From: Thuidium tamariscinum
Taxonomy: Eukaryota > Streptophyta > Bryopsida > Hypnales > Thuidiaceae
Reading direction: 5' to 3'
Assembly (NCBI GenBank): GCA_947034885.2
Contig: OX344755.2
Coordinates: 9,116,501-9,180,500 of the forward strand
DNA: 64,000 nucleotides
Of this stretch, positions 11,574 through 22,918 are shown in pieces. A model generated the notes under the pieces. It was not told where the DNA came from, did no database searches, and saw nothing but the letters and a program-made list of their open reading frames with translations. The translations under genes were made by a program, and so were the position numbers. Numbering within the stretch: position 1 is the stretch's first letter; each line of letters begins with the position of its first letter.

Positions 11574-13699
11574 TCACAATCTTCTAGAGGCTCAAATCCC
11601 CCTTAGTTAATGGGATACTCCACAATCAATTATTCTCCCTGAGATTTATCCATTTTAGAAAATAGTTTCATTATATTTTATAGATAGTCAAAAATAAAAT
11701 TTAAATATCATTATACCAAATCCATAAATATATGCATTTTTCAACTTTGGTTTAGAAGTCTATACTAATATATAATTGGTTCATCACCTTTCTTTTTAAT
11801 CAAAATATACACTTAAAATACAACCCTAATAAGGACATCATCACATCACATCATCTTATCTATATTAAATGTAAAACACAAATATTCACAACTAAAATGA
11901 AAAATTATTTTATACAATCCCCAAATAAAACCTCAATTGTATTGACAACAATATCAAACTCATACAAATAAGTATGTACAACCAAATTTGCAAGTCCAAA
12001 TGTTTAAAATACAACAAAATTCTAACTCTACAAAAATTACAAATACAAACTTCTAAAAATGACCCTTTACAAAACATTCATTGCATCCTCCTAGAATCCA
12101 TCCTCCATCAACTTAGTTACACTTACTACTTTAAAATTCACACATCTATATTTTCTCTCTTCTATTACTTGCTCTATACTCTATAGAGTTTAAGCATTCT
12201 ATTCACCTTACAAGTGCAATGCCATTTTTTATTTATCAGATCTAGCTTACCTACACCAATGGTTGGAAAACACATTAGCTCATTCACACAATAAACAAAT
12301 AGCATCACAAGCAATACAATTGAGCTATAGACTAGCAACATATACAAGTTACCCCAAACAACATTACAATTCTAATACTTTCTACCTATAATAAATTATC
12401 ATTCAAACTAGGTATTTGAATTTGATATACTAGTGTACTTTCAAATCTAATTCTATGATCCATTTACATATCTATAATACAAAAAACATTTAAAGAAAAG
12501 TAATTGCTCACTACATCGTATGAATTCCCAACATGCACCACCATAGGCAATGAGCACTTGATTTGCAATAGTATTGCACCAAAATTTGCACTAGAAAATT
12601 TACACCATTTTATTGCAACTACTTCATGATTTTATTTAAAATTTGAAGAATTTTTACATCGAACAATTTTTATAAAATTCAAATTAAAAAAAGTGAAAAA
12701 ATAAACATTTCAAAATCTTTTTAAACACAAATCTAAGATTTTGAACATCAATTTTTTTTTCAAATGTGGAAATTTTTTTATTAAAGGTAATTATCTATAA
12801 TTTTATACTAAAAAATCCATTTTTTTTCAATCATTATCAATGATAACTTTAAATTTAGTGTATATAATGTACTATGACAAAGTACTCTATATGTATAAAT
12901 TTTCTTGTCCAATTCATATATAGATTTTTTCACTAATTTTTTCAATGTAAATATATACCTTGAATAGATTGGCTTGTAAGAAATCTGCTTCTAGGAATCT
13001 AGCCCAAATGGTACAAAATATCAAAGTTTCTAATCAAAACTTTTGGATGCTTTGTGCACTGTGATTGTGATTGTGTCACACAATGCACCCAAGAAAATTT
13101 TAATAGAAAAAACTTTCTTAAGAAAAAAAATTAAATTCTCGCAAGTTTATAAAAAATCAATTAATAAAAATTACTTCCCTCCCCTCCTTGCCCTACTTGT
13201 AATTTTGTGAACCCAATTAATTTGACAATCAATATGGGACAATTCAAAATCGTGTATCCCATATCTCATATTTGTATTTGTACTTGTACTATTCACTAAT
13301 CATACCACATCAAGTATCTATATCCATCATTGATATAATTTCTATATTTTATGTTCATATAGTACCTATCTCCATATTCTAAATTTGTATTTGGATAGTT
13401 CAAATTAAATCTCATAAAGATCAATGGCTTGTGATTTTCTAAGAAGTTGACAACATTTTGAAGGGGAAGCATTTTTGAAAAAAGAAATCAATGATTTGTG
13501 ATTTTTGAGAGAGGGAGAGGGAACTAATGGCAAATTGGAAAGTGATTGCTAGTTTGGATGCATTGCATTGTGTGTACAAGTGTACAATGACAAATAAAGG
13601 TATTAACTATAATATGCAAATACCTACAATCACTAGTATTACACCTAATATACATACACCATAGCACCACAAAATGTATCTTCTAGAAAAATAATACAA
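11574..13699. other. AT-rich intergenic DNA
   Basis: No gene or complete element is recognised. The long C-poor or G-poor runs (for example 11800-12200) look like strongly decayed repeat DNA. Confidence 0.5.
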
Positions 13700-14310
13700 G
13701 GTCATTGTAAGATACACTATGTGATTTGACATCAAGTTTCTGGTGTCAATTTTTATCGGAGATTTGACATCACAATGAAAATGATGTTGTATTATATTTC
13801 AATTGAGCTAATTTGTCACACTTTGTAGTTTAGGATTTTTTAGTATAAGAGAATATTCAATATTTGTAATTTAGAGTTCAAATTTTTGAGGTCTATTTGA
13901 ATAGTAGAAAGGCATATTCCTATCTAAAAAAATCTTAAAACATATTGTTTTATTACTTACATATGAGTGCAAACAATGCTCCCATTGCAAGCAATTTTTG
14001 AACATTGATGATGGCTTCAAGATTTTTTTTTTGGTGAAATTTTATCATCATCAAGTCTTTTATTCTTTCTAAATGGAAAATTTCTAATTTTTCAAAAAAT
14101 TGATTTCCCTATTTCTTACAAATTAAAATATCAAAGTGCCTATTTTCATGAGATTTTGTACTTTCTAGTTTACCTCTTTAGAGAATTTTTTGACACCTTT
14201 TCTTCATAAGGAACCTTTTTTTTAAAGGAATTTACATTAACTATATTTTTCATATATATATTTGAAGTACACCTAAAAAATCATGTGTACTATGGCAAAA
14301 GTGTATACAA
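13700..14310 (+). mobile_element. Foldback-family element, copy 3 (partial)
   Basis: It begins GGTCATTGTAAGATACAC, a decayed version of the family end. The interior matches the 730-bp copies: TTTGTCACACTTTGTAGTTTA, GAGTGCAAACAATG, and the core CATGAGATTTTG..CTTTCTAG. The right end is missing; it passes into the next element around 14310. Confidence 0.5.
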
Positions 14311-14450
14311 AATACTTCATGTATTTGGCTTAAAAACACAGTTTTTGGCCACAAGACTAGCAATACTACACATAGCACACAGCACTACATATACTATGTG
14401 TGAGCAATACCCAACAAATCTAAATTGTTGATCTATGGTACCTATAGATT

Positions 14451-14603
14451 CACTACAAGAAAATGGGGGTATAAATGACTTGTCCACAATGACTTCACCA
14501 ACAATAATGATTGCAAAATAGTCATTTTGTAGTCATTTTGCAATCATTGTTGTCGGTGTAGTCATTGTGGACAAGTCATTTATACCCCCATTTTCTTGTA
14601 GTG
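14451..14603. mobile_element. Palindromic CACTA MITE
   Basis: Inverted termini CACTACAAGAAAATGGGGG pair perfectly over the first ~44 bases. The ~70-base arms have only a few mismatches. It is flanked by ATT on both sides, the 3-bp duplication expected of CACTA elements. Length is 153 bp. Confidence 0.9.
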
Positions 14604-14981
14604 ATTAGAACTGTCAATTTAGGACTATATAGCACTATGTGGTACTAAAAACTACTATGTAAATTTATAGAAGACACTAGGAACAAAAAATGAGTCTGTG
14701 AGTTTTTTTCCTTTTTAGCAATTCAAAAAAATTCAAAGAAATTCCATTAAAAAAACATTTTTCTAGGCAAGAATACAAGATTGAACTTACATTCCACCAA
14801 AGAATTCTTGTAGAAATTTTTTTAAACTCTTCCTAGCTTTCATGCAAGAGAATGTCATTGTCATCCCATGTGCACAATTAACATGTTGCTATTTTTATAA
14901 AAATTCATTGTCAGTCCTTTTAATATTAGTAGATCTTCAATGTATCCAATTTATATCTTCAAATTTGAATTATTGGGTCAA

Positions 14982-15702
14982 GGGCAATTGCAAGAAACAC
15001 TTGTCCTATTTTTTGTCACACCTAGTGTGCTAATTTGTTTTTTGGCCATAACTTCTATGTTTTGGCTCCAAATGACTCAAGATTTATAGAAAAGGTACTC
15101 ATAACTATCATACACCTTTCATAAATTTTTCATAATTTTCAAAAATATTTCACTATCCAAAAATAGATCCCAATTGAATGTCACACTTGGCAATTTAGGG
15201 TTTTTTAGTACTGTGAAGTACCTTTTTTTTAATGATTTTGAGATGAAATTTGGATTAAATGGTCTTCTAGTAGACTTCCAACTCTCTACACAAGGGATTT
15301 TGAAAAAAATTATTTTTATGTCATGTGGAAGTCCACAAAATGAGCTTCTTTTTACTTGCATTAAAAAACCTATAAAGTATTATTTTAGCGATTTTTTTGA
15401 TGAATGACCATCTCCATGAAGTTGTTGCAAATGGCTAGTTTTGATTTTTTGAATTTATATGATTTTTCTATTTTCCCTAATTAAAACATCAAGGTATGTA
15501 TTTTCTTGGGACTTGGACTTTTCTAGTTATCCTACTTAGACAATTTTTTTGTGCAATTCCTTCTATGAGTACCTTCATATTAAAGGTGTATATATAAGTT
15601 ATATTTTTTATATTTAAAAAATAATAATTTTATAATTTTAAAATACTCCCGAAAAAAGTAGCCAAATGGAACAAAATTGGTAGGTGTTTCTTGCAATCAC
15701 TC
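14982..15702 (+). mobile_element. Foldback-family element, copy 5
   Basis: Termini GGGCAATTGCAAGAAACACT and GTGTTTCTTGCAATCACTC, with perfect duplications TCAA (14978-14981 and 15703-15706). Length is 721 bp. It contains the family core near 15480-15545 (AATTAAAACATCAAGG, TTCTAGTTATCCTACTTAGA). Confidence 0.87.
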
Positions 15703-15907
15703 TCAAAAATAGGACTACCTCCCCTCCAAAATATAGATAAGGTAGACATCTAATTGAAGGTAAGTTAAAAACAGTTAAATAATTTTTTGAAGTTTATAAA
15801 AATTATTCAATGTTTGCAACTACAATATGTACCTTCTATCCAAATTTCATACTCAATAAACAGGAAACATAAAAGTAATGAGCAAAAAAACCACTTGTTT
15901 AAGGATA

Positions 15908-16964
15908 GGGTGATTGTAAGAAACACCTAGCAGTTTGGGTGCATTCTAATTTTGGAGTCCTATAAAATTTAAAGTATAAATCCAATGCCAAAATCAAAAT
16001 TTTGGTTTATAGATAGCTTGACTATAATTCTATCTCTTATTTTTCATACATTTTAAGAAATCATTTTATATTTAAAAGTCAATTTTTTAATTTGTCACGC
16101 TTTGATATTGAGTTTATTTTTATACCATTCAGTAATTTAAATTAATTATTTTAAGCTCAAATTTCTATGGTATATTTTCCTAGTAGGTAGACATGTTCCT
16201 ACTTTCTACCAAAGGAAATCTAATAATATATTATTTTATATCATCCACATTTGTGCAAGCAAAGCCTTCCTTGCACATGCAATTCCAAACATTAAAAATG
16301 CTTTTGCACTCATTTCTTTGGTCAAGTATCATACCAAAAAGTCTTTCCAAATGGCCAATGTTTACTTTTGTTGAAAATTGTTTTTCCTAACTTTTACAAA
16401 TTAAAACGCTAAAGCATGTATTTTTTGGAACAAAACTCTATGTCCAAAAAATATCCTAGAAAATACTTTAATGTTTTAATTTGTAGAAAATAGGGAAAAA
16501 ATTTCAACAAAAATAAAAATTGAACAATTAGTAAGACTTTTTAGTAATGATATTTGACTAAAACACGAGGTCAAAATCATTTCTAGTATTTGAAATTGCA
16601 CAAATAAGGGAGGCCAATTTGCATGATTTTGGAGGATACAAGATAATGTATTTCTAGATGCCTTTTGGTAGGAGAATGTCTACCTATAAGGGAAATATAC
16701 CATAGAAATTTCAGCTGAAAATCATTAATTTAAACTACTCTGTAGTATTAAAAAAACCTCTATGTCAAAGTGTGATAAATTAACAAAATTGACTTTTAAA
16801 TATAAAAAGATTTTTTTTAGTTTATGAAAAATAAGGGATATAATTTTAGTCAAGCTATCTAAAAACAATTTTTTAAAATTTTGGCATTGGATGCATACTT
16901 CAAAGTTTATAGCACTCCAAAATCAAAACACAATCAAATTGTCAGGTGTCTCTTGCAATCACCC
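15908..16964. mobile_element. Foldback-family element, copy 6, long palindrome
   Basis: Termini GGGTGATTGTAAGAAACACC and CTCTTGCAATCACCC. Flanking 4-mers are GATA and AATA (three of four agree). The arms pair over several hundred bases, for example GATAGCTTGACTATAATTCT near 16011 with its complement near 16845. Length is 1,057 bp. No coding capacity. Confidence 0.8.
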
Positions 16965-17836
16965 AATAAGAGGACAAAAAAAGGAAAATGTTTCTTGCTT
17001 TGGGGGTTCATATCCTATATATTTTTATAACCATGTGCAATAATGGGGTATTTAATGAGGGGATAATATCTCCTTCCAATCCACCCCCTACAAGTAGAAA
17101 AAAAAGCTACTTGTGTGTATTTTTCAACACCCTATTTTTTTTATACATTTTACAAATGAAGGTGGTTGGAGAACCACAATCCTTGCTACTATGCAGACGA
17201 CAGCACTACAAACCCAATTCCTGAATCCTAACTGAGCCCCACCGTTGTGGATTGTGATTGCCAAGTTGCCAATGTATTCCTCCCCCTTGTTGTTGCCACA
17301 TATTCCTACCATGCTAGACTAGAACACAACTTGGACTCTTGGATTCCTAATTTTCTACCTTTAGATGCTTCATTTAATTCAAAATTAGGACAACTTTTCC
17401 AACCACCCCCCTTAACCTTCATTGAAAAACTAAACCTACAAAGCACTTCTAAGGGGATCCAACCTTTAGAACCCTATTTCTTTTCTATTATATTAAGAAA
17501 TGAAGGATTCTTCCTATACCCTATTTTTTTTTATAATCACCCTAAGTAGATATTATTAATCCTATGGTAGATTTACCAAAAGTGTAAATTTTACCCTCAA
17601 TGAATTAAATTGACCCTATTTTTTTATCTCATGCCATTTTCTACTACATGGCTAGTCACCCCTTCTTTCCATTGAGGTTTCTTGCAATTACCCCTGTACT
17701 AATCTCCAATTAAAATTTTAACCCCTAAAAGCCCATTGTCCCTTTGGAATACAATTTGAAGTTCAAGCAAGTTTTGATGACTTCAATCTTTAGTGAAACT
17801 TTTTGAAACTTTTCTATAAGATAGGAAAATTGATTA
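16965..17836. other. Less AT-rich stretch with orphan foldback ends
   Basis: ATAATCACCC (ends 17541) and TTTCTTGCAATTACCCC (ends ~17694) look like right ends of the foldback family, but no left partners could be placed. The open frame at 17247-17549 has no recognisable domain. No gene is called. Confidence 0.4.
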
Positions 17837-18089
17837 AAGGCCATATTCATTAAATTGAGACAAAATGGACATTTTGAGAGTTTAGCCAAATTTTTTGAGA
17901 CCTCTATTCTAACAAATCAAAAATCTATGAATGCATCAACCTTTATAAAATCAAAGGTTTGTAAATGTATTATCATATTAAAGTCTCAATTCTAAAAAAA
18001 AATTAATATCAAATACTTAATATTATTAAAATATAAATTCAAAGATAATATGAGACTACAAATTGTCTCATTTTAATGAATATGGCCTT
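17837..18089. mobile_element. TIR element (AAGGCCATATTCATT ends)
   Basis: Inverted ends AAGGCCATATTCATTAAA and (complement of the right end) AAGGCCATATTCATTAAAA, both followed by TGAGACAA. About 253 bp, AT-rich, non-coding. The target duplication is ambiguous. Confidence 0.65.
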
Positions 18090-18126
18090 ATTACCTATGT
18101 GGGAATATAATTCTTATTCAATTGGT

Positions 18127-18856
18127 GGGCCATTGCAAGAAAGGGCGTCCATTTTTGTAGCATTTTGGATTTGGATGTTTTTTTTCCAGGATTACTCTTT
18201 AATTAGAAAAACAATTAAAAAAAACCATAAAAAATATGTAAAATGCATATACCTTAAAGAAGAAGGTACCTTATGAAGGAAAAGCTTTGGAAAACTCTTT
18301 AAGTAGGAGAATTAGAAAAGTGCCAAAACTCATGAAAATGGGCATATTTACATTTTAATTTGCAAAATACAGGAAAAGTTATTTTTCTTAAATCTAAAAA
18401 TTGTCCATTTGGATAGAGTTGATGGTGATGAGATTTTACCAGAAAAATTATCTTAGTACCATCATCAATGTTCATAAATTGCATGCAATGGGAGTGTTGT
18501 TTGCACCCATGTGGAGGACGTAAAATAATGTATTTTTAGATTTCCTTTGGTAAGAATATGCTTTTCTAGTATGCAAATGCACCATGCAAATTTTAGCTTT
18601 AGATCATTAAATTTGGGGACTCTGATGTAGTAAAAACCCCTAAACTTTAGTTTGTGACAAACTAAGAAAAATGATTTTTAAATATAAAATGTTTTTTTTT
18701 ATTTCTGAAAAATAAGGAATGTTAAAATCATCAAGTTAGAGAGGTCAACTAATTATTTCATATTGTTAGATCTTTAGATTCAAAAGTTATAGCAGAAAAC
18801 AACGACGTCACTCCAATTGTGACGAAGAATAGGACCAGCATTTCTTGCAATCCTCC
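18127..18856 (-). mobile_element. Foldback-family element, copy 7
   Basis: Termini GGGCCATTGCAAGAAA and TTTCTTGCAATCCTCC with perfect duplications TGGT (18123-18126 and 18857-18860). At 730 bp it matches the 21464 and 54151 copies in the opposite orientation, including the core AGTAGGAGAATTAGAAAAGT. Confidence 0.88.
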
Positions 18857-18860
18857 TGGT

Positions 18861-19690
18861 GCCCAACTCATGGCCCAACTACCTAGGAGCAAAAGCTATA
18901 CCACAAAAAGTCAAAATTTCAACTCAATGGGTAGAAAAATAAATCTACAAAAAACTGAAATTGAAATTGAATTTTTTTAATCTCATAGACTATATTTTCA
19001 TCTACATGTGAAGATTTGATTCATTCTATTTGAATTAGTCATGTGAAAGTTATGAACAATCTTGTTTTACTAGTTGTTTGAGACTTTGGCCATATTCTTG
19101 AAAAAATAACTTATAGGATTCATTTTTGAATGCAATTTCACCATTTTTCAAAAAGAATTGCTTGACAAGGTCAGAATTGCTTGGAAGAATAGTCTCACTA
19201 TAGGAATCATTGTGTTTTGATTCCATCTTAGAACTATTAACAATTTAGTTTTTCATTCAAATTGAATCTGACATCTACCTCTACTTAATAATTTTTCAAA
19301 GAATGAAAATCAAGCATTTAAAAATAAAAATTCTAATCCTAGACTTTCATCTCAATTCTTTAATACAAATTTTTTTTAATCTAAAGTCCATAGTGCAAAA
19401 TTTTTCAATAGATGGCAATCAAAGTCACTCATCAAAAATTGCACGATAGTGTTCAAAAAAACTCTTTTTTCCAAATTTGAACACATATATCTTCCAACCT
19501 ATATGGTCAAACTTCATGAAATTTTTACTACAAGATCTCAAAGAAATAGAGTATAAGATCCTATAGTTAGATTCCCTATTTTATTTTGGTTCTCTTGGGT
19601 GAACACAACAAAAATGGCAATTTTGAGTGGTTTTTGACCAAAATAATGGCCTTGGTGGGCCTTTGGGGGTTAAAACTATAGAATTCCAAA
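18861..19690 (+). repeat. Family B interspersed repeat, copy B
   Basis: Matches copy A (2269-3060): CACAAAAAGTCAAAAT, CTACATGTGAAGATTTGATT, TATAAGATCCTATAGTTAGA, and a right end near GGGCCTTTGGGGGTTAA. It carries an uninterrupted TTTGGAAAAAA..GAACAC counterpart (reverse strand) of the site filled at 28188. Confidence 0.65.
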
Positions 19691-19922
19691 TGCCAAAACT
19701 TTAATTACAAATTATCCTTCTTACACCACAAAAACTCAAAATTAACAAAATACAAACATGAAAAAATTCTTCCCTTCTTCCTACTTTAACAATACAAGGT
19801 CCAAAAAACATTTCTAATAAGCTTGTGTAGAATATGTACTTTGAATTTAATCAAACATAATAAATCATAGTCTTATTACACAATTGTTTTTCTATATCAC
19901 CACAACAAACAAACAATACAAC

Positions 19923-20307
19923 TATTAGATGAAGTTTGAGGGCAAAAAGAAATTGTTTGAGGGTTGTTCCCTTGGCATTTTAGAAAATCCCTATGTCATA
20001 CAGGAACTACAAACCAGCCCTAACAAATAACCGAACCTAATTTTTTGAATTTTTAAGGGAAAAAATTAATTTTTTACTTCAAAAATTTCAAAAAGTATTA
20101 AGAAACTGAAACTGAAAATTTACAAATTAAAATTAAATTATTAATTTTTTCAGTAAATTTTTTTATGAATTAATTATTTAATTTAATTGATTAATATTTG
20201 GCGTGGCACAATCTTGGCCACGTTAGACTATTGATGTGGCACTATTTCTAAAGTTCTCACAGTTCGAAAACTTACAATCTTTTCTTGCCCTCAAACTTCC
20301 TCTAATG
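19923..20307. mobile_element. TIR element (ATTAGAxGAAGTTTGAGGGC ends)
   Basis: Inverted ends ATTAGATGAAGTTTGAGGGC and (complement) ATTAGAGGAAGTTTGAGGGC, about 385 bp. The right interior (TGGCGTGGCACAATCTTGG) resembles 11100-11219, so it is probably related to the CATAAGAGG family. Confidence 0.6.
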
Positions 20308-21463
20308 AATGACAATCGGACTATAGCCCAAAATAACATTTTCAAGGTATGAACATTAAGTGTTTCTTACAACAACTCTTGAATGTACATCTTTAAACGA
20401 ACTAATTATCATTTGTTGGCGCAAGGCCGTGGATAATTGGGTATAGATGAAGTTGAGCCTTCAAGCTATAAATATTTTGCATTTGAATTTGTGTGAAGAT
20501 TCTTACATCTTGAAATTTACATACTACCTTTGTTTTGTACTTTTTGCTAATTGATCACTAATGAATTGTACTAAATTGCTTGAAAAGATTTTGATAGATT
20601 ATGTTATGGAATTTACAATTTTGTTTCTTTAGATGGAGATTATTTGGGTAATTAGGTTTATTAGGTGATAAATTCAGTGCCATTACCACCTCTAAAGTGG
20701 TAATGATACTAATTTTATTACTTCAAATGTAATAATGGCGATGAATTCATCATTTGGTAAAGCCAAATAATCTTCTTGTATTGTGTCTTGTAAAAAAGTT
20801 TTCTGTGTAAAATTGAGTGGGCATTTTTAACCATCCAATAGGGGTTAAAAAATGAACACTTGAATTATGGGAAAATGAATTGTGGATTACAATGGACCTT
20901 AATAAGATTTGTTTTTACTTCTTCAATGGATGGTTTAAGAGCCACATTGGGTTCATTTCTAACTAAGTGGCAAGGTGTTTACTATTTTAATTCAAAATAA
21001 GAATTCATTGTTCAACTACCTTCTTATAAGTACTAAATTTTTTGAAATAATGATTAATTCAAGCATTCATTGCAGATTTAAAAAGGGATGCTTTTAGAAA
21101 CCATTTCTATTGATTTATACATGTTGCAATGCTAGTTTTGGAACAAGCCTTGGTTTTTTTCAAACTATGCATGGATGGGTTTCCAAAGGCCTATGATCAC
21201 AAATAGGGACCTATAACAAATTGTGTTTGAAAATTCATAACTAATTCAATAATACTTCAAAAATATGAAACGATTTGTGTTAGATTCCTCATCTATTTCT
21301 CTTTGAGTGAAAAATAAACTAAAAATATTTCCATATCAAGAGATACATGAAAAAGGCACATCAACGTTTAAATGATTCTTTTTTGAGCTTCTTATCCTAT
21401 AACATGATAGCTTTACAAGTATAAATTTGTCTTTGTGAAATTCTGGATTCTTGTTTACATTGT
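20308..21463. other. AT-rich intergenic DNA
   Basis: No gene, RNA or complete mobile element is recognised here. A short palindromic stretch around 20640-20770 (AGATTATTTGG...CCAAATAATCT with GGTAAT internal repeats) may be a decayed small MITE. Confidence 0.4.
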
Positions 21464-22193
21464 GGGTCATTGCAAGAAACGCCGGTCCTATTTCCCGTCA
21501 CAATGAGAACCACTTTTTTATTGTCTATTATAACTTTTGGAGATTAAGTCCAATGAACATGAAATTTTTATTGAACATACCTAACTTGAAGGTTATTAGA
21601 ACCCTTATTTTTCAAAAATTAAGAAAAAACACTTTGTATTTAAAAATCATTTTTGTTGAGCGTCACAGTTTAAGTTTACAAAAATCACTACGTTATGAGT
21701 GCCCAAATTTAATGATTTATAAACAAAACTTTCATGGTCTATATGTATAAGTGTAAAACATATAAGTTTTGAATGAAATCTAAAAATATGTTATTTCATG
21801 TCTTCCACATGAATGCAAATTTTTTTCCATTGCGCACAATTTTTGAATATTGAAGATAGTTCTAAGATTATTCTTTTGGTGAAATCTCATCAAAATCAAA
21901 TTTTTAAAAATGGCCAATTTTTAGTTATAAAAAAAATTGATTTTCCTATTTTTTACAAATTAAAATGTAAAAATACCAATTTTCATGAGATTTTGCACTT
22001 TTCTAGTTCTCCTACTTAGAGATTTTTCCTATGCTTTTCCTTTCTAGGGTACCTTCTTCTTAAAGGTATATACATGAAACATATTTTTTAGTATTTTTAA
22101 AAATCATTTTTCTAATTTTAAAGCCCTCTCGAAGGAAAAAAAGAGTACTATGAAAATGCTACGCTTTCTGGATGGTGTTTCTTGCAATGCCCC
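21464..22193 (+). mobile_element. Foldback-family element, copy 8
   Basis: Termini GGGTCATTGCAAGAAAC and GTTTCTTGCAATGCCCC with perfect duplications TTGT (21460-21463 and 22194-22197). Length is 730 bp. The family core ATTTTGCACTTTTCTAGTTC lies near 21990. Confidence 0.9.
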
Positions 22194-22331
22194 TTGTGGT
22201 GATTGAAGCTCTTGATAGGGAATTAGGGATATATCTGTAATAGTCTTGTATGACCACCTCTCCAGAGATGGTGAGCCCTTCATATCTTCACTTAGTTACT
22301 TGAAGCTTGACCTCAATGACAATAAAAGTTA

Positions 22332-22918
22332 CTCCTTCTTTTCCACTAAAAAGCTCCAAATCAGATAGAATCTCTATTCCACAAAAAAACTCCGTTTCTT
22401 AATTTTGACCATTTAGTATCAGTTTTTTTTCAAGTTTTTTGTGTTGAATGACCTTGTGAGGGCAAGTGAAACAATGCGGGAGCAAGCCTTAAGATTTGCA
22501 AGCTTAGTCTTGCCCATTTAAAGCTCATTACATAAATTGCTCCTTCAAATGCTAGTATTAACAATGCATTATGTGCCCACTTTGTGCCTATGTAAATTTG
22601 ATTATAAAGTCAACTAGTTTTTTTGGGATATTTAGGTTAGAGAAGAAGTTTATAGAATCTTAGTGTTGCCACCACCCTTTAAATAATTAAAAATAATAAA
22701 AGTGGCAACATTTTCAAACTATGTTCAAAAATCATACTTTGCACATGGATTTTGCCATTTTGGATGTTTAAACGATAGCGCCTACACAAGATATTTTGCA
22801 TAGATTTAGGGGATGGGTTAATTGTTCTTCAATGCATGTATTTCTAACACTATGACTTAAAAAATAGTTAATTTCTCAAGGGGAAGATTTTCGGAGGTTT
22901 ATACTGGAACAGAGGGAG
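22332..22918. mobile_element. Stowaway-like MITE (decayed)
   Basis: Left end CTCCTTCTTTTCCACTAAAA and right end (complement) CTCCCTCTGTTCCAGTATAA, both flanked by TA. The CTCCCTCYGT terminus with TA duplication marks Tc1/mariner-type Stowaway elements. Length is 587 bp. Confidence 0.6.

Larger units (their letters stand above)
14311..15907 (+). mobile_element. Foldback-family element, copy 4 (host of two insertions)
   Basis: The outer parts match the complete element at 35893-36637: CTTAAAAACACAGTTTTTGG.., CACCTATAGAT-like flank, CTTCAAATTTGAAT, AGGACTACC, and GACATCTAATTG. It is interrupted by a CACTA MITE (14451-14603) and by foldback copy 5 (14982-15702). Its own ends are eroded. Confidence 0.6.

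Noticed and set aside
16970-17700. Further complete foldback element
   Set aside because: Two right-end-like sequences are present but no left partner or matching duplication could be found.
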